A stretch of 64,000 nucleotides of DNA from Terrabacter sp. Root85 (GTDB taxonomy: Bacteria; Actinomycetota; Actinomycetes; Actinomycetales; Dermatophilaceae): contig NZ_LMIW01000001.1 in the NCBI RefSeq assembly GCF_001429185.1, forward strand, positions 833,490-897,489, read 5' to 3'. This document shows positions 32,956 to 41,657 of the stretch, one piece after another. A model generated the notes under the pieces. It made no database searches. It was not told the DNA's origin and worked only from the letters and a program-made list of their open reading frames with translations. The position numbers were made by a program, and so were the translations under genes. Every line of letters starts with the position of its first letter. Positions within the stretch are counted from its first letter, which is position 1.

Positions 32956-33366
32956 TCAGGCCCAGGCGTCCGGGGTCGGACGGCAGAGGCAGAACGGGTG
33001 GCCGGCCGGGTCGGCGTAGACGCGGAACCCGCGGTCCGGCGCCGGCTGCGGCGGCTCGACAGGATCGAGTGCCGTGCCGCCGAGGGCGAGCACCCGCTCA
33101 TGGGCGGCGGCGATGTCGGCGACGACGAAGTCGAGGTGCGCCTGCTGCTGGCCGCGGGGCCAGTCAGGAGACTCGTGCCCGGGTGCGAGCTGGGTCGCGA
33201 TGCGCGGGCCGTCCCACAGCACGTTGAACCAGTCGCCCTCGGGGTCGGCCTCCACTCGGCCGCCCAGGAGGTCGGCGTAGAACTGCGCCACCCCTGCCGC
33301 GTCCGCGCAGTCGAGCGCGACGCAGTCCCAGCCGATCGTCGATCCAGTGCTCTTCTCTGAAGTCAT
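32956..33366 (-). CDS. VOC family protein (glyoxalase-like domain)
   Basis: The 136-residue protein shows the glyoxalase-like pattern GWDCVALDCADAAGVAQFYA, then WFNVLWDGPRIATQL, HLDFVVADIAAAHERVLALG and a closing VYADPAGHPFCLC. Metal-ligand-like His and Glu positions are incomplete, as in many actinobacterial members. It converges on the exporter gene with a 16-bp gap. An inverted repeat CTGACG...CGTCAG (33387-33404) lies just upstream and could be an operator. Confidence 0.85.
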   Translation of the reverse strand: MTSEKSTGSTIGWDCVALDCADAAGVAQFYADLLGGRVEADPEGDWFNVLWDGPRIATQLAPGHESPDWPRGQQQAHLDFVVADIAAAHERVLALGGTALDPVEPPQPAPDRGFRVYADPAGHPFCLCRPTPDAWA

Positions 33367-33386
33367 GCCCACCACCCAACCACCGC

Positions 33387-33404
33387 CTGACGACAGTGCG
33401 TCAG
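33387..33404. promoter_or_regulatory. Inverted repeat upstream of the VOC gene, possible operator
   Basis: CTGACG and CGTCAG are separated by six bases. The site sits 20 bases before the leftward VOC start. The rest of the gap to 33648 contains two copies of GACAGAACGGGA-like sequence but no convincing gene. Confidence 0.3.
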
Positions 33405-33648
33405 ACCGACGGAGCGGAGGTCGACAGAACGGGAGCGACAGAACGGGATGGGCCAGGGCCCGACCGGCGGCACCCCGCGCGTGGCGGCGCACGACATCGC
33501 GGGGTCGGAGAGCGTCCGAGCGCGGGAGGCGGGCCGCACCTGGACTTCGCCCCAGCCTTCGCTCGCCTCCTGGTCCCGCCGAGCAGGGATCATCGCCACC
33601 GGAATGGACCCGGGACCATGTGGTGCACGCGTCCCGGCCCGTGCCGGG

Positions 33649-35193
33649 TCAGGGCCGTCGATGCTCGCGCGGTGGCTGCCAGATGACGTCGCTCGGCGTG
33701 ACGATCGCCGTCACCCCGAGCTGGTGGACGATCGTGTGGTGCCTCCCACAGAGGAGGGCACCGTTGGACAGGTCGGTCGTTCCGCCGTGAAGCCAGTGCA
33801 CCACGTGGTGGGCCTCGCACCACTGCGGAGGTACGGAGCACCCCGGGTAGCTGCAGCCGTGGTCACGCTGCGCCAGCGCCAGTCTCTGGGCGGGAGTGAA
33901 GTAGCGATCCTCGCGGCCGATGTCGAGCGACTGGGACGGACCGCCCAGCACCATCGGGATGACCTCGGCCTCGCAGGCCAGCCGGCGCACCGTCGCTGCG
34001 GACAGGACCTCGTCGTTGTCGGCCAGCCCGGCACCGCGCAGGCGGTCGAGCAACGCCTCCAGCGACATCGTGACCACGAGCTTCGTCCTCGGCGTTCTGG
34101 TGACGCCTAGGGGCGCCGCGACGGCGCGTCCGATCAGCTCGAGCAGGGCGTCGGCACGGCGCGTCGCCGCCGACCGGGGATCGACGGACCCGCGCTGGAC
34201 TCTCGCGCCGCCGTCCCCCGCATCGACGCCCCGCGCGCGTCGACCAGCCGCCCCACCAGCCGGCCCACCAGCGCCCTCGTCAGCCGCACCACCAGCGGCC
34301 TCGCCAGCCGCCCCACGCGCGGCGGCTGACCCTCGGCCGATCCGGCCAGATGATTCTCCACTGCCGGGCAGTGTGGGCCAACGACTCCAGTCCACATCAG
34401 GGCGCGGCCGCGCCAAGGCGTCGATCGCTGCGTCGACGATCGCCGAACCCTCGGGATCGAGTCTCCAGAGGTACTCCGTCATCCCGGCGCACCGGCCGAT
34501 CTTCGTCAGCGACCGGGCTGCGCGGAGGCGCTGATCATCGTCCTCGACCACCGCCGGTGGTCGAAGGCCCGCCCGGGCGTGCGATGCCAGACGCCTCAGG
34601 TCCTTGATGCCGAGCGCCGACGCGCCCTCGACCATCGCGTCGACCACACTGTCCACCTGGGCGACATCAGCACACTGGATGACGTCGTCGCGCAAGCGCA
34701 CGATGACCGCAGCCTTGTCGACCGAGATCGAGCCGTCGCGCACTCCTCCTGACAGTGCAGCCCACCGTGGCTCGTTCATGGCCGCGCCCACGGCGGTCAG
34801 AGCAGCCGACGCCCCTGCGGCCAAGCCGGGAGCGTGACCCGCGACCCAGTCGTTGCGGGAGAGCCCGGATCTGTCAGGCAGCCCTCGCGCGCTCACCTCG
34901 GCGGCCAGCACTGCGGACAGGTTGTGCGCCATCTCGCGCACGGCCTGAGCCTGCTCGATCGCGTCCCCGAGTCCCGTCTCGGCCATGGCCCACAGCGGCG
35001 TGCTGCGGGCGACCAGCCGGAGCTCCGCAGCCATGGCCGCCAGTCGTGCCGCGAGCCCCGGGAGGTCGGTCAGCCCGATCACCTCTGCGACAGCGGACTC
35101 CTGCTCGCCCACCGGACGCGCCGGCCGCTCGGGATGAGCGACACCGGCGCGGCGCGCGCCACCCCCGGGGCGCTCCATGGTCGATGCGGTCAT
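33649..35193 (-). CDS. DUF222/13E12-type HNH endonuclease domain protein
   Basis: The 514-residue protein has an N-terminal DUF222 region (about residues 45-400) like mycobacterial 13E12 repeat proteins. The C-terminal HNH nuclease module has GCSYPGCSVPPQWCEAHHVV, LSNGALLCGRHHTIVHQ, with two Cys pairs and the His-His metal and catalytic residues. An Ala/Gly-rich low-complexity insert (GAAGEAAGGAADEGAG and onward, about residues 290-320) interrupts DUF222 and is encoded by imperfect GC-rich repeats. These proteins are often multicopy, and a mobile-element origin has been suggested. Confidence 0.87.
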   Translation of the reverse strand: MTASTMERPGGGARRAGVAHPERPARPVGEQESAVAEVIGLTDLPGLAARLAAMAAELRLVARSTPLWAMAETGLGDAIEQAQAVREMAHNLSAVLAAEVSARGLPDRSGLSRNDWVAGHAPGLAAGASAALTAVGAAMNEPRWAALSGGVRDGSISVDKAAVIVRLRDDVIQCADVAQVDSVVDAMVEGASALGIKDLRRLASHARAGLRPPAVVEDDDQRLRAARSLTKIGRCAGMTEYLWRLDPEGSAIVDAAIDALARPRPDVDWSRWPTLPGSGESSGRIGRGSAAARGAAGEAAGGAADEGAGGPAGGAAGRRARGVDAGDGGARVQRGSVDPRSAATRRADALLELIGRAVAAPLGVTRTPRTKLVVTMSLEALLDRLRGAGLADNDEVLSAATVRRLACEAEVIPMVLGGPSQSLDIGREDRYFTPAQRLALAQRDHGCSYPGCSVPPQWCEAHHVVHWLHGGTTDLSNGALLCGRHHTIVHQLGVTAIVTPSDVIWQPPREHRRP

Positions 35194-35304
35194 GGTTCGA
35201 TCATACGTTCGACTGCCGACAGTGCTCGCCGACTGTCCACAGGCCCAGGGGCCCTCGACGATCCCCGTCCGCGCGAATCCGCCGGCACCACCGGGCTCGC
35301 GCCC

Positions 35305-36726
35305 TCAGCGGGTCGGCCTCGGCCAGACGAGGGTCGTCGAGGTGACGGGGCGCACCGTCGAGGTGGGACCGGATCCGGTGACGGTCACGGTGTGCGTGCC
35401 TGGGGGAAGGTCGTCGAAGGTTGCGACGCCGTGCCCCTTCCGCAGGGTCGGCTCGGCAGTCGCGAGCACCTTGCCCTTCGCGCTGCTGACCGTGATGGTC
35501 ACGGCCTTGCGCGGCGGGTCGGCGCCCGGGTCGTCCGACTCGAGGTCGAATGACACCTTGAGCGCCTGACCCTGCGTGACGAGGTCAGGCACGACGGCGC
35601 GGACGTTCGTGTCGGTGATCTCCCGCCTCCGGACGGGCTTGGCGCTGAGGATCTCCTGCACCTGGTCGAGGACGAGCTGGTTGCACTGGAGGTTGGTGTG
35701 CTGGTCGGGCACGCGGACCGCCAGGTTGGTGTCGAGCGCCTCGCCGAGACCGACGGCCCCGGTCAGCGGCACCGTGCCGTCGCCGAAGTCGTTGTCGGTG
35801 CCGAAGTCCTGGTAGGCCGTGGCCGTGCCGCCCGAGAGCTGGGCCGTGGTCGCGGTGGGCTGCCGGATGCCGACGATCATGTGGGCGGAGGTCCGGCTGT
35901 CCGGCCGGGCCGCCTCGGCGGCCTGGAGGTCGGTGTGGAAGGCCATCGCGTCGGCGACCATCGTGGTGCTGACGTTGGGCACCGACACCTCGGTCGTCTT
36001 GGCGTAGCCCCCGCCGTTGCCGATGCACGCGAACTCCGGCAGCAGCTGGAAGAGCGAGGGCATGCTCCGCGAGAAGTCCGTGAGGTCGATCGACAGCGGG
36101 CCGATGCCCTTCTTGACGCCGTTGACGAGCTGGGTCAGCGCGTCGGTCGCCCCGCGCCACGGCGTGCCGAGGGTGATGAGCTTGCGCGTCACCTCGGCGC
36201 CGCCGCACTTCTCGATGTACCAGCGGGCGACGAGGCCACCCATGGAGTGGCAGACGAAGACGACCTTCGCGTCGGCATACGCCCCGCCCTGCGCCCGCAG
36301 CTGCTCGAGCGCCGGCTCGACGACGGTCTTCAGGCGAGCGCCGTTGTAGCGGTTGGAGAGGCGCCAGTCGTACGCGTACGTGATGAGAGTGGCCGGCTTG
36401 CCGCCGGCGCCCCGCTGGTAGCCCTGCTTCTCGAGGGCGCCGACGAGAACGTCGTAGCCGCGGATCGGCGTCCAGATGCCCGGCAGGACGTGGACGTCGG
36501 GCATGAGCGCGACCGGTTCGACGCCGTCGCCCGGGTGGTCGTCGCCGATCCCCTCCGGCAGGACCTTCTTGAGGATCGACTGGCCGCCGGTCAGCAGCTT
36601 CCAGACGGCCCCGGCGCTCGGGGCCCAGATGAGGTTCTCGCTCGCCGGCGAGCCGTCGTCACCCCGGACCCCGAGCGTGCTGCCGGTGATCCCCGGAAGC
36701 ACCACGACCAGGTCGTTGCTCGTCAT
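35305..36726 (-). CDS. Lecithin:cholesterol-acyltransferase-like alpha/beta hydrolase
   Basis: The 473-residue protein begins LVVVLPGITGSTL, the oxyanion region of LCAT-like enzymes. The nucleophile elbow VFVCHSMGGLVARWY, the acid Asp in FGDGTVPLTGAV and a candidate His in VPDQHTNLQ follow. The last 120 residues are a beta domain with GTHTVTVTGSGP. No signal peptide is evident. Related actinobacterial proteins are annotated as esterases/lipases. The ATG at 36726 is preceded by GGTGGTGGG. Confidence 0.8.
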   Translation of the reverse strand: MTSNDLVVVLPGITGSTLGVRGDDGSPASENLIWAPSAGAVWKLLTGGQSILKKVLPEGIGDDHPGDGVEPVALMPDVHVLPGIWTPIRGYDVLVGALEKQGYQRGAGGKPATLITYAYDWRLSNRYNGARLKTVVEPALEQLRAQGGAYADAKVVFVCHSMGGLVARWYIEKCGGAEVTRKLITLGTPWRGATDALTQLVNGVKKGIGPLSIDLTDFSRSMPSLFQLLPEFACIGNGGGYAKTTEVSVPNVSTTMVADAMAFHTDLQAAEAARPDSRTSAHMIVGIRQPTATTAQLSGGTATAYQDFGTDNDFGDGTVPLTGAVGLGEALDTNLAVRVPDQHTNLQCNQLVLDQVQEILSAKPVRRREITDTNVRAVVPDLVTQGQALKVSFDLESDDPGADPPRKAVTITVSSAKGKVLATAEPTLRKGHGVATFDDLPPGTHTVTVTGSGPTSTVRPVTSTTLVWPRPTR

Positions 36727-36747
36727 GCGGACCCACCACCATCCTGC

Positions 36748-36790
36748 GTCGATGAACTGCGCCGGTGAACTGCGTCGATGAACTGCGTCG
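36748..36790. repeat. 13-bp tandem repeat, 3.3 copies
   Basis: Units GTCGATGAACTGC (36748-36760), GCCGGTGAACTGC (36761-36773), GTCGATGAACTGC (36774-36786) and a partial GTCG follow each other in the gap between the divergent LCAT-like and hemerythrin genes. Confidence 0.85.
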
Positions 36791-36922
36791 GACACTCCCG
36801 ACCAACCAACGGTGGCACCAGCAGGGCCCGCTGATACGCGAAACGGCCAAGCCCGCGACGGCATCGGGTATGGATGCGGCACAGTGGATCCGGAACCCGC
36901 CGGACGACAGAGAGGCCCTCCC

Positions 36923-37555
36923 GTGGACATCACCGACGTCATCCTCCGCCAGCACGACGAGCAGCGACGGATGTTCGCCATGCTCGAGGAGTGGCCGCGC
37001 GACGACCACGAGGGCCTCGCCGCCGTCTGGAAGCGGCTCGAGATCCTCCTCGAGACGCACGCCGAGGCCGAGGAGCTCTACTTCTACCCGGAGCTGCTGC
37101 GCATCGGCACGGGCGGCGCCGACGCCGAGTCCGTCGACGAGGAGGTCGAGGACGCCGTCAAGGACCACAACGACATCCGCAAGTCCCTGCGCAAGGTCGG
37201 GCGCTGCCGCATCGGGTCCGACGCGTGGTGGACGGCGGTCGTCGACGCCAACGTCCACAACAGCGACCACATGGGCGAGGAGGAGCGCCAGGACCTCGCC
37301 GACTTCCGCCAGCGCGCGAGCCTCGAGCTGCGCCACGAGATCGCGGTCCAGTTCCTGCGCTACGAGGCGGTCCGCTGGGCCGAGGGGATCACCCCGAAGG
37401 ACAAGGACCCGGAGCGTTACGTGGCCGCCAGGAAGACGACCAAGGCGTCGGCCACGGCGAAGAAGGCCGCCCGCGACGCGAAGAAGGCCGCCACGACCGC
37501 GCCTGCTCGCGCGGCCCGGTCCAAGAAGGCCTCCGCAGGCGCCTCCGAGGAGTGA
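36923..37555 (+). CDS. Hemerythrin-domain protein with basic histone-H1-like tail
   Basis: The 210-residue protein has an HHE/hemerythrin four-helix domain: RQHDEQRRMFAML, LETHAEAEELYFYPEL, AVKDHNDIRKSL and NVHNSDHMGEEERQDL, supplying the iron-binding His and Glu residues. The last 45 residues are Lys/Ala-rich (KTTKASATAKKAARDAKKA), resembling histone H1 tails, and could bind nucleic acid. The GTG at 36923 follows GAGAGG. The oxygen or redox sensing role is known for the family; DNA association is inference. Confidence 0.85.
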   Translation: MDITDVILRQHDEQRRMFAMLEEWPRDDHEGLAAVWKRLEILLETHAEAEELYFYPELLRIGTGGADAESVDEEVEDAVKDHNDIRKSLRKVGRCRIGSDAWWTAVVDANVHNSDHMGEEERQDLADFRQRASLELRHEIAVQFLRYEAVRWAEGITPKDKDPERYVAARKTTKASATAKKAARDAKKAATTAPARAARSKKASAGASEE

Positions 37556-38791
37556 CTAGCCGGTCAGCCGGTCCCGGCGGCGACGTTCGAGCCGGAGTGC
37601 GGCGAGGACGAGCACGCCGGCGACCAGCCCCCAGAAGGCGGCACCCACGCCGGCGACGGTGATGCCCGACGCGGCCACGACGAGGGTGACGGCGCCGGCC
37701 TCGCGGGTCGAGGCGTCGGTCAGGGCGGCCGCCGCAGCACTCGCGAAGGTGCCGAGCAGGGCGAGGCCGGCGATGGTCTCGATGAGGCCTGCGGGCGCCG
37801 AACGCGCTGCGGCCGTGACGATCCCGGCGAGCGGGCCGAAGGCGAGGTAGGTGACGCCGCACGCGACACCCGCGACCCAGCGCCGGCTGCGGTCCGGGTG
37901 TGCCTCGGGCCCGGCGGCGAGCGCCGCGGAGATCGCGGCGAGGTTGATCGCGTGCGCGCCGCCGACGGCGCCGAGCGCGCTCGCACCACCGGTGTAGAGC
38001 AGCGGACCGCGGATGCCGGGCCGGTAGCCGAAGGACGCGAGCACGGCCATGCCGGGGATGTTCTGGCTCGTCATCGTGACGATGAAGAGCGGGATCGCCA
38101 CGGCGAGAAGGGTCGTCGCGTCCCAGTTCGGCATGACGAGGACGACGGACGGGGCCGCCGCCCCGAGATCGAGCCGCCCGAAGACCCCCTGCACCGCCAT
38201 GACGACGAGGGCCGCCCCGAGCGCGCCGATGACCGCCCACCGCCGCGCGACCGCGACGAGGACGAGCCACGTCACCATGACCGGCGCGATCGCGGCCGGC
38301 GACGCGACGACCGCCCGGAACGGGGCGACGCAGAGCGTCAGCAGCACCCCCGCGAGCATGGCGCTCGCGAGCGGCTTGGGGATCGCCTCGACGACCCGCT
38401 CGAGCGGTCGCACGAGACCGCACAGTGCGAGCAAGAGTCCACAGACGACGAAAGCGCCCACCGCAGAGGCGAACCCACCGCTCGGCACCGCGGCCGCGGC
38501 GAGCAGCGCCGCGCCAGGCGTCGACCACGCCATGGTGATCGGCATCCGCAGCCGCCACGAGAAGAGCACGCAGCCGAGGCCCATCGTCACGCAGAGCACG
38601 AGCAGACCCGAGGCCGCCTCCTCCGGACCGGCGCCGACCGCCCGCAGGCCCGTCAGCACGACGGCGAACGAGCTCGTGAAGCCGACGAGCCCGCAGACGA
38701 CACCGGCCAGCACCGCGTGCGCCGTGGAGCCGGACGGGACGGGCGAGCCGGACGGGCCGGGCGAGCCGGACGGGCGGGTGTGCGACGTCAC
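37556..38791 (-). CDS. benE: Benzoate/H+ symporter, BenE family
   Basis: The 411-residue membrane protein has about twelve hydrophobic segments and BenE landmarks: GLVGFTSSFAVVLTGLRAVG, RMPITMAWSTPGAALL, EAIPKPLASAMLAGVLL and FIVTMTSQNIPGMAVL. The N-terminal tail has GSP repeats encoded by a 13-bp tandem repeat (about 38734-38778). The GTG at 38791 is eight bases after the stop of the phosphatase gene, so the two are co-transcribed. No benzoate catabolic genes are nearby, so the substrate is uncertain. Confidence 0.85.
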   Translation of the reverse strand: MTSHTRPSGSPGPSGSPVPSGSTAHAVLAGVVCGLVGFTSSFAVVLTGLRAVGAGPEEAASGLLVLCVTMGLGCVLFSWRLRMPITMAWSTPGAALLAAAAVPSGGFASAVGAFVVCGLLLALCGLVRPLERVVEAIPKPLASAMLAGVLLTLCVAPFRAVVASPAAIAPVMVTWLVLVAVARRWAVIGALGAALVVMAVQGVFGRLDLGAAAPSVVLVMPNWDATTLLAVAIPLFIVTMTSQNIPGMAVLASFGYRPGIRGPLLYTGGASALGAVGGAHAINLAAISAALAAGPEAHPDRSRRWVAGVACGVTYLAFGPLAGIVTAAARSAPAGLIETIAGLALLGTFASAAAAALTDASTREAGAVTLVVAASGITVAGVGAAFWGLVAGVLVLAALRLERRRRDRLTG

Positions 38792-38798
38792 CGGCGGG

Positions 38799-39599
38799 TC
38801 AGGGCAGGTGGGCGCTCGCGGCGAGCGCACGGCATACGTGGTCGTATGCCGTGGGGCTGCCGGCGGCGACGAGCCCCGGGGGCGCCATGTCGCGAGGTGA
38901 GTACGTGACGCCCGCGGTCGTGCCGAGCAGGCCGCCGGCCTCGGAGAGCAGGAGCGAGCCGGGCACGTGGTCCCACGGCGCGGCCTTGGCGTAGACGATG
39001 TAGTCGGCCGCGCCCTCGACGAGCTTGGGGTAGTCGATGCCGCACGACACCCACGTCAGGGTCATCGGCTCGAGGCCGTCGAGCGACTGGCCGATCCACG
39101 CGCGGCGGGAGGTGCGGCCGCGCAGGGCACCCTCGGGCGGCTCGGGGACCGTCAGGCGACGCGACCCCTCGGCGTCGTGTCGCCACGTGCCGGCCCCGCG
39201 CTCGGCGACGAAGCCGAGCTCGTGCTGCGGCTGCCAGATCCACGCCCGCACGGCCGCGCCGGCGACCGTCTCGGCGACCATGACGGCGTGGTCCTTGGAG
39301 CCGTGGACGAAGTTCTTCGTGCCGTCGACGGGGTCGACGGTGAACGCGTGGTCCGCGGCGGCATACCGCTCCATGAGCGCGGGGTCGCCCGCGAACGTCT
39401 CCTCCCCGAGCACGACGGCGTCGGGGTAGGCGCCGACGAGGGCTGCCGTGATGAGCACCTCGGCCTCGCGGTCGGCGTCGGTGACGAGGTCGCCGGGTCG
39501 CTTCTCGTGGATCTCGCCGGCGGCGAGCGCCCGGAACCGGGGGTTGATGACCTCCTCGGCCACGTCCTTGAGCAGGCTCAGCACCTCGTCGGTCTCCAC
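38799..39599 (-). CDS. Inositol monophosphatase family protein
   Basis: The 266-residue enzyme has the IMPase metal motifs: VVLGEETF (Glu-Glu), FTVDPVDGTKNFVHG (DPxDGTxxF) and PWDHVPGSLLLSEAGG. These define Mg-dependent sugar-phosphate phosphatases such as histidinol-phosphatase HisN and SuhB. The actual substrate cannot be told. The GTG start lies exactly six bases after TAGGTT (minus strand), so the mRNA is probably leaderless. Confidence 0.88.
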   Translation of the reverse strand: METDEVLSLLKDVAEEVINPRFRALAAGEIHEKRPGDLVTDADREAEVLITAALVGAYPDAVVLGEETFAGDPALMERYAAADHAFTVDPVDGTKNFVHGSKDHAVMVAETVAGAAVRAWIWQPQHELGFVAERGAGTWRHDAEGSRRLTVPEPPEGALRGRTSRRAWIGQSLDGLEPMTLTWVSCGIDYPKLVEGAADYIVYAKAAPWDHVPGSLLLSEAGGLLGTTAGVTYSPRDMAPPGLVAAGSPTAYDHVCRALAASAHLP

Positions 39600-39605
39600 G
39601 CCCCC

Positions 39606-39611
39606 AACCTA
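39606..39611 (-). promoter_or_regulatory. -10 hexamer of leaderless promoter (IMPase gene)
   Basis: TAGGTT on the minus strand is followed by six bases and the GTG at 39599. This matches the spacing seen upstream of the UDG, polyketide synthase, UbiA, sensor kinase and LigC-fusion genes. Confidence 0.5.
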
Positions 39612-39628
39612 GCGAGCGACGGTCGGCC

Positions 39629-41203
39629 TCAGCGGAGCGGTCTCAGGTGCTCGCGCACGTCGAGCCACCAGGCGAGGGTGGCGCGAGCCTGCTCGGCCAT
39701 CGCCAGCGGGTCGGGCCCCGGCTCGGGCAGGGCGTCGACGAGGGCGGAGACGAGGTCCTGCCGCCCTCGCATGCCGAGGGCGTAGACGAGGCCGCGGAGC
39801 AGCTGGACCTCGGGCTCGTCCCGGCCGGTGGCGACGATCTCGGCGATCCGACGGGCGACGGCCTCCTCGCGCTCGTCGCGACGCCGACCCCGCGGCTCCA
39901 TCGTGTTGCCGACGACGTAGCCCGCCTCCTTGGCGACATCGGGCGCCGAGGACGGCGAGAGCGCGACGCGCTCGAAGAGGTCGAGGTCCTCGACCTGGGC
40001 CATCCACGTCAGCACGGTCATGCTCTCGTGCGCCGCCACGGTGTCCTGGCGCGCGAGGGCGTCGGCGAAGGCCGCGGCGTGGACCCGGCCGATGATCCGG
40101 CTCTGCGGCGACAGCATGAGGATGCCGAGGGCGTAGGAGCGGTCCTCCTCGTTCGTCTCGCCGAGCGCCGTCTGCAGCAGGTCGCCGAGGATCGGCTCGT
40201 GGGCGGTCGCATGCCCTTCGGCTGCCTCGAGCTCGCCCCGGATGCGCAGGTGCGCCTCGCGGATCGCCTGGGCGGTGATGGCTCGACCGTTGCGGATGAT
40301 CGAGGCCGCGGCCCGACGGTCCTCGGCCGTGAGCCCCGTCGCGACGCGGTGGCCGTCGGGACCCAGCGTGCGCACGAGGTTGGCGGCGCCGCGGTGCACG
40401 AGATAGGGGTGCGAGGGGTCGCGCAGGTGGTCGACCGCGAGCCGGACCGCCTCGAGCCGGGTCTCGGGGTCGAGACCGGTGCCGCGCACGAGCGTCGTCA
40501 GCACGCTGAGGCAGGCCCGCAGCGAGCTGGCGTTGGTGGGCTCGCGCAGCTGGCCGACGAGGACGGCGTAGCCCCGCGGGGCCTCCATGAAGCGCAGCAG
40601 GCTCAGGGTGTCGACGTAGAACTGCGCGTCGGGGCGGCCCACGACCTCCGCAGCCAGCGAGGCGACGACACCGGCGCTGCGGGGGTGCCCGGCCAGGCGC
40701 GCGATGGCCTCGGCCCGCTGCACGTAGTCGAGGCCGAGCCCGAGGCTGACCTCCTGGAGGAGGCGCCGGATCAGCCCCTCCCAGTCGCCGGCCCGCACCA
40801 TCGCGTGCGGCATCCGTCCCAGGTGGTCCGAGAGCCGGTCCCAGTCGCCGCCGCTCATCCGCTCGTCGGCGAGCGCCCGCTCGAGCAGGACCAGGGTGGC
40901 GTCGACGTCGGGCGGGGTCGGCGGAGGGAGCGTGGCGGCCGGGCGCACGGGCTGGTGCGAGCGCGAGAAGAGGTCGACGGCGGCGAGGAGCTGGCCGTCG
41001 CGCAGGCCGAGCACCGTCTCGTAGCGGCGCACGAGCGACCGGGTCACCTCGACGCGGCCGTTCTCCCAGCGCCCGACCTGGGCCCGGTGCACCGGCTCGG
41101 CCCGACCCGCCCCCTGGGCGAAACCCGCAGCGCTGCGCAGGGCGGGGTCGGCGGCCTGCAGTCGGGCGTTGCGCAGCACCCACTGCACCTGTTCGTTCAG
41201 CAC
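39629..41203 (-). CDS. Large helix-turn-helix regulator with helical-repeat C-terminus
   Basis: The product is about 524 residues. The N-terminal 75 residues look like an XRE-type HTH (QWVLRNARLQAADPALR, AQVGRWENGRVEVTRSLVRR). The remainder is almost entirely helical, Arg/Leu/Ala-rich and HEAT/TPR-like, with repeated RLAVDHLRD-type helices. It resembles a family of large actinobacterial HTH proteins of unknown role. The GTG at 41203 is the likeliest start, but no ribosome site is visible and the frame is open further upstream. Confidence 0.65.
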   Translation of the reverse strand: MLNEQVQWVLRNARLQAADPALRSAAGFAQGAGRAEPVHRAQVGRWENGRVEVTRSLVRRYETVLGLRDGQLLAAVDLFSRSHQPVRPAATLPPPTPPDVDATLVLLERALADERMSGGDWDRLSDHLGRMPHAMVRAGDWEGLIRRLLQEVSLGLGLDYVQRAEAIARLAGHPRSAGVVASLAAEVVGRPDAQFYVDTLSLLRFMEAPRGYAVLVGQLREPTNASSLRACLSVLTTLVRGTGLDPETRLEAVRLAVDHLRDPSHPYLVHRGAANLVRTLGPDGHRVATGLTAEDRRAAASIIRNGRAITAQAIREAHLRIRGELEAAEGHATAHEPILGDLLQTALGETNEEDRSYALGILMLSPQSRIIGRVHAAAFADALARQDTVAAHESMTVLTWMAQVEDLDLFERVALSPSSAPDVAKEAGYVVGNTMEPRGRRRDEREEAVARRIAEIVATGRDEPEVQLLRGLVYALGMRGRQDLVSALVDALPEPGPDPLAMAEQARATLAWWLDVREHLRPLR

Positions 41204-41516
41204 GACGACGCCCGGGCACGGCGCCCTGTTGCGCGTGGCGCCCACGTGCGCAACGACGACCCGTCGCGGCGCCCGACCTTCGTATCGTGACACCTGGCAC
41301 CGGTGGGTCGGGGCGGGAGTCGAGGCCAGGGGGAGACTCCCGCCCCACCACCGGGCTGTCGCCGCATGAGCGTCGGGCATCGCACGCCCCGCTCGGCCCC
41401 TGTCTCCACGGCAACCCTTCCTCGCGTCGCGAGCCGGTCGGCTCCCACGCATCCTCCCCCGAGTTGCGATGTCGAGGGTTCACCGCAACGCGTGTTCGTG
41501 CGGGCCACCCATTGGG

Positions 41517-41605
41517 TACGGTAAGCCTCGGTACGCAGCCTGTGGAGGGGAAGCGGGCCTATGGACCGGGAGTCAGCACGCTGGCTCCCGGTCCTTCTTC
41601 TTCGG
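41517..41605 (+). ncRNA. Candidate small RNA with own promoter and terminator
   Basis: The 41204-41657 gap has no protein gene I can support. It contains a possible promoter (-10 TACGGT at 41517-41522, weak -35 near 41495) followed about 40 bases later by a strong intrinsic terminator at 41563-41594. The predicted transcript is about 75 bases and includes GGAGGGGAAG. No known RNA family is recognised. Confidence 0.4.
41563..41600 (+). terminator. Rho-independent terminator
   Basis: A perfect 10-bp stem, GGACCGGGAG (41563-41572) and CTCCCGGTCC (41585-41594), is followed by TTCTTCTTC. The T run orients it rightward. No annotated gene ends just before it, which is why a short untranslated transcript is proposed. 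Confidence 0.75.
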
Positions 41606-41657
41606 GGCGCTCGAATCGCGGGTGACGAGGGCGTATGCCGGCTGGCAGGCTGACGCC

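Noticed and set aside
33649-35193. HNH protein considered as part of an active mobile element or restriction system
   Set aside because: No methylase, transposase, flanking repeats or attachment site is visible. The 13E12-type family is common as single genes in actinobacteria.
36748-36790. Short tandem units considered as a CRISPR remnant
   Set aside because: The units abut directly with no spacers and are only 13 bp. No Cas gene or leader is nearby.
37556-38791. BenE gene taken as evidence of a benzoate degradation cluster
   Set aside because: No dioxygenase, muconate or catechol genes are adjacent. The dienelactone hydrolase at 50.8 kb is too far away and too generic.
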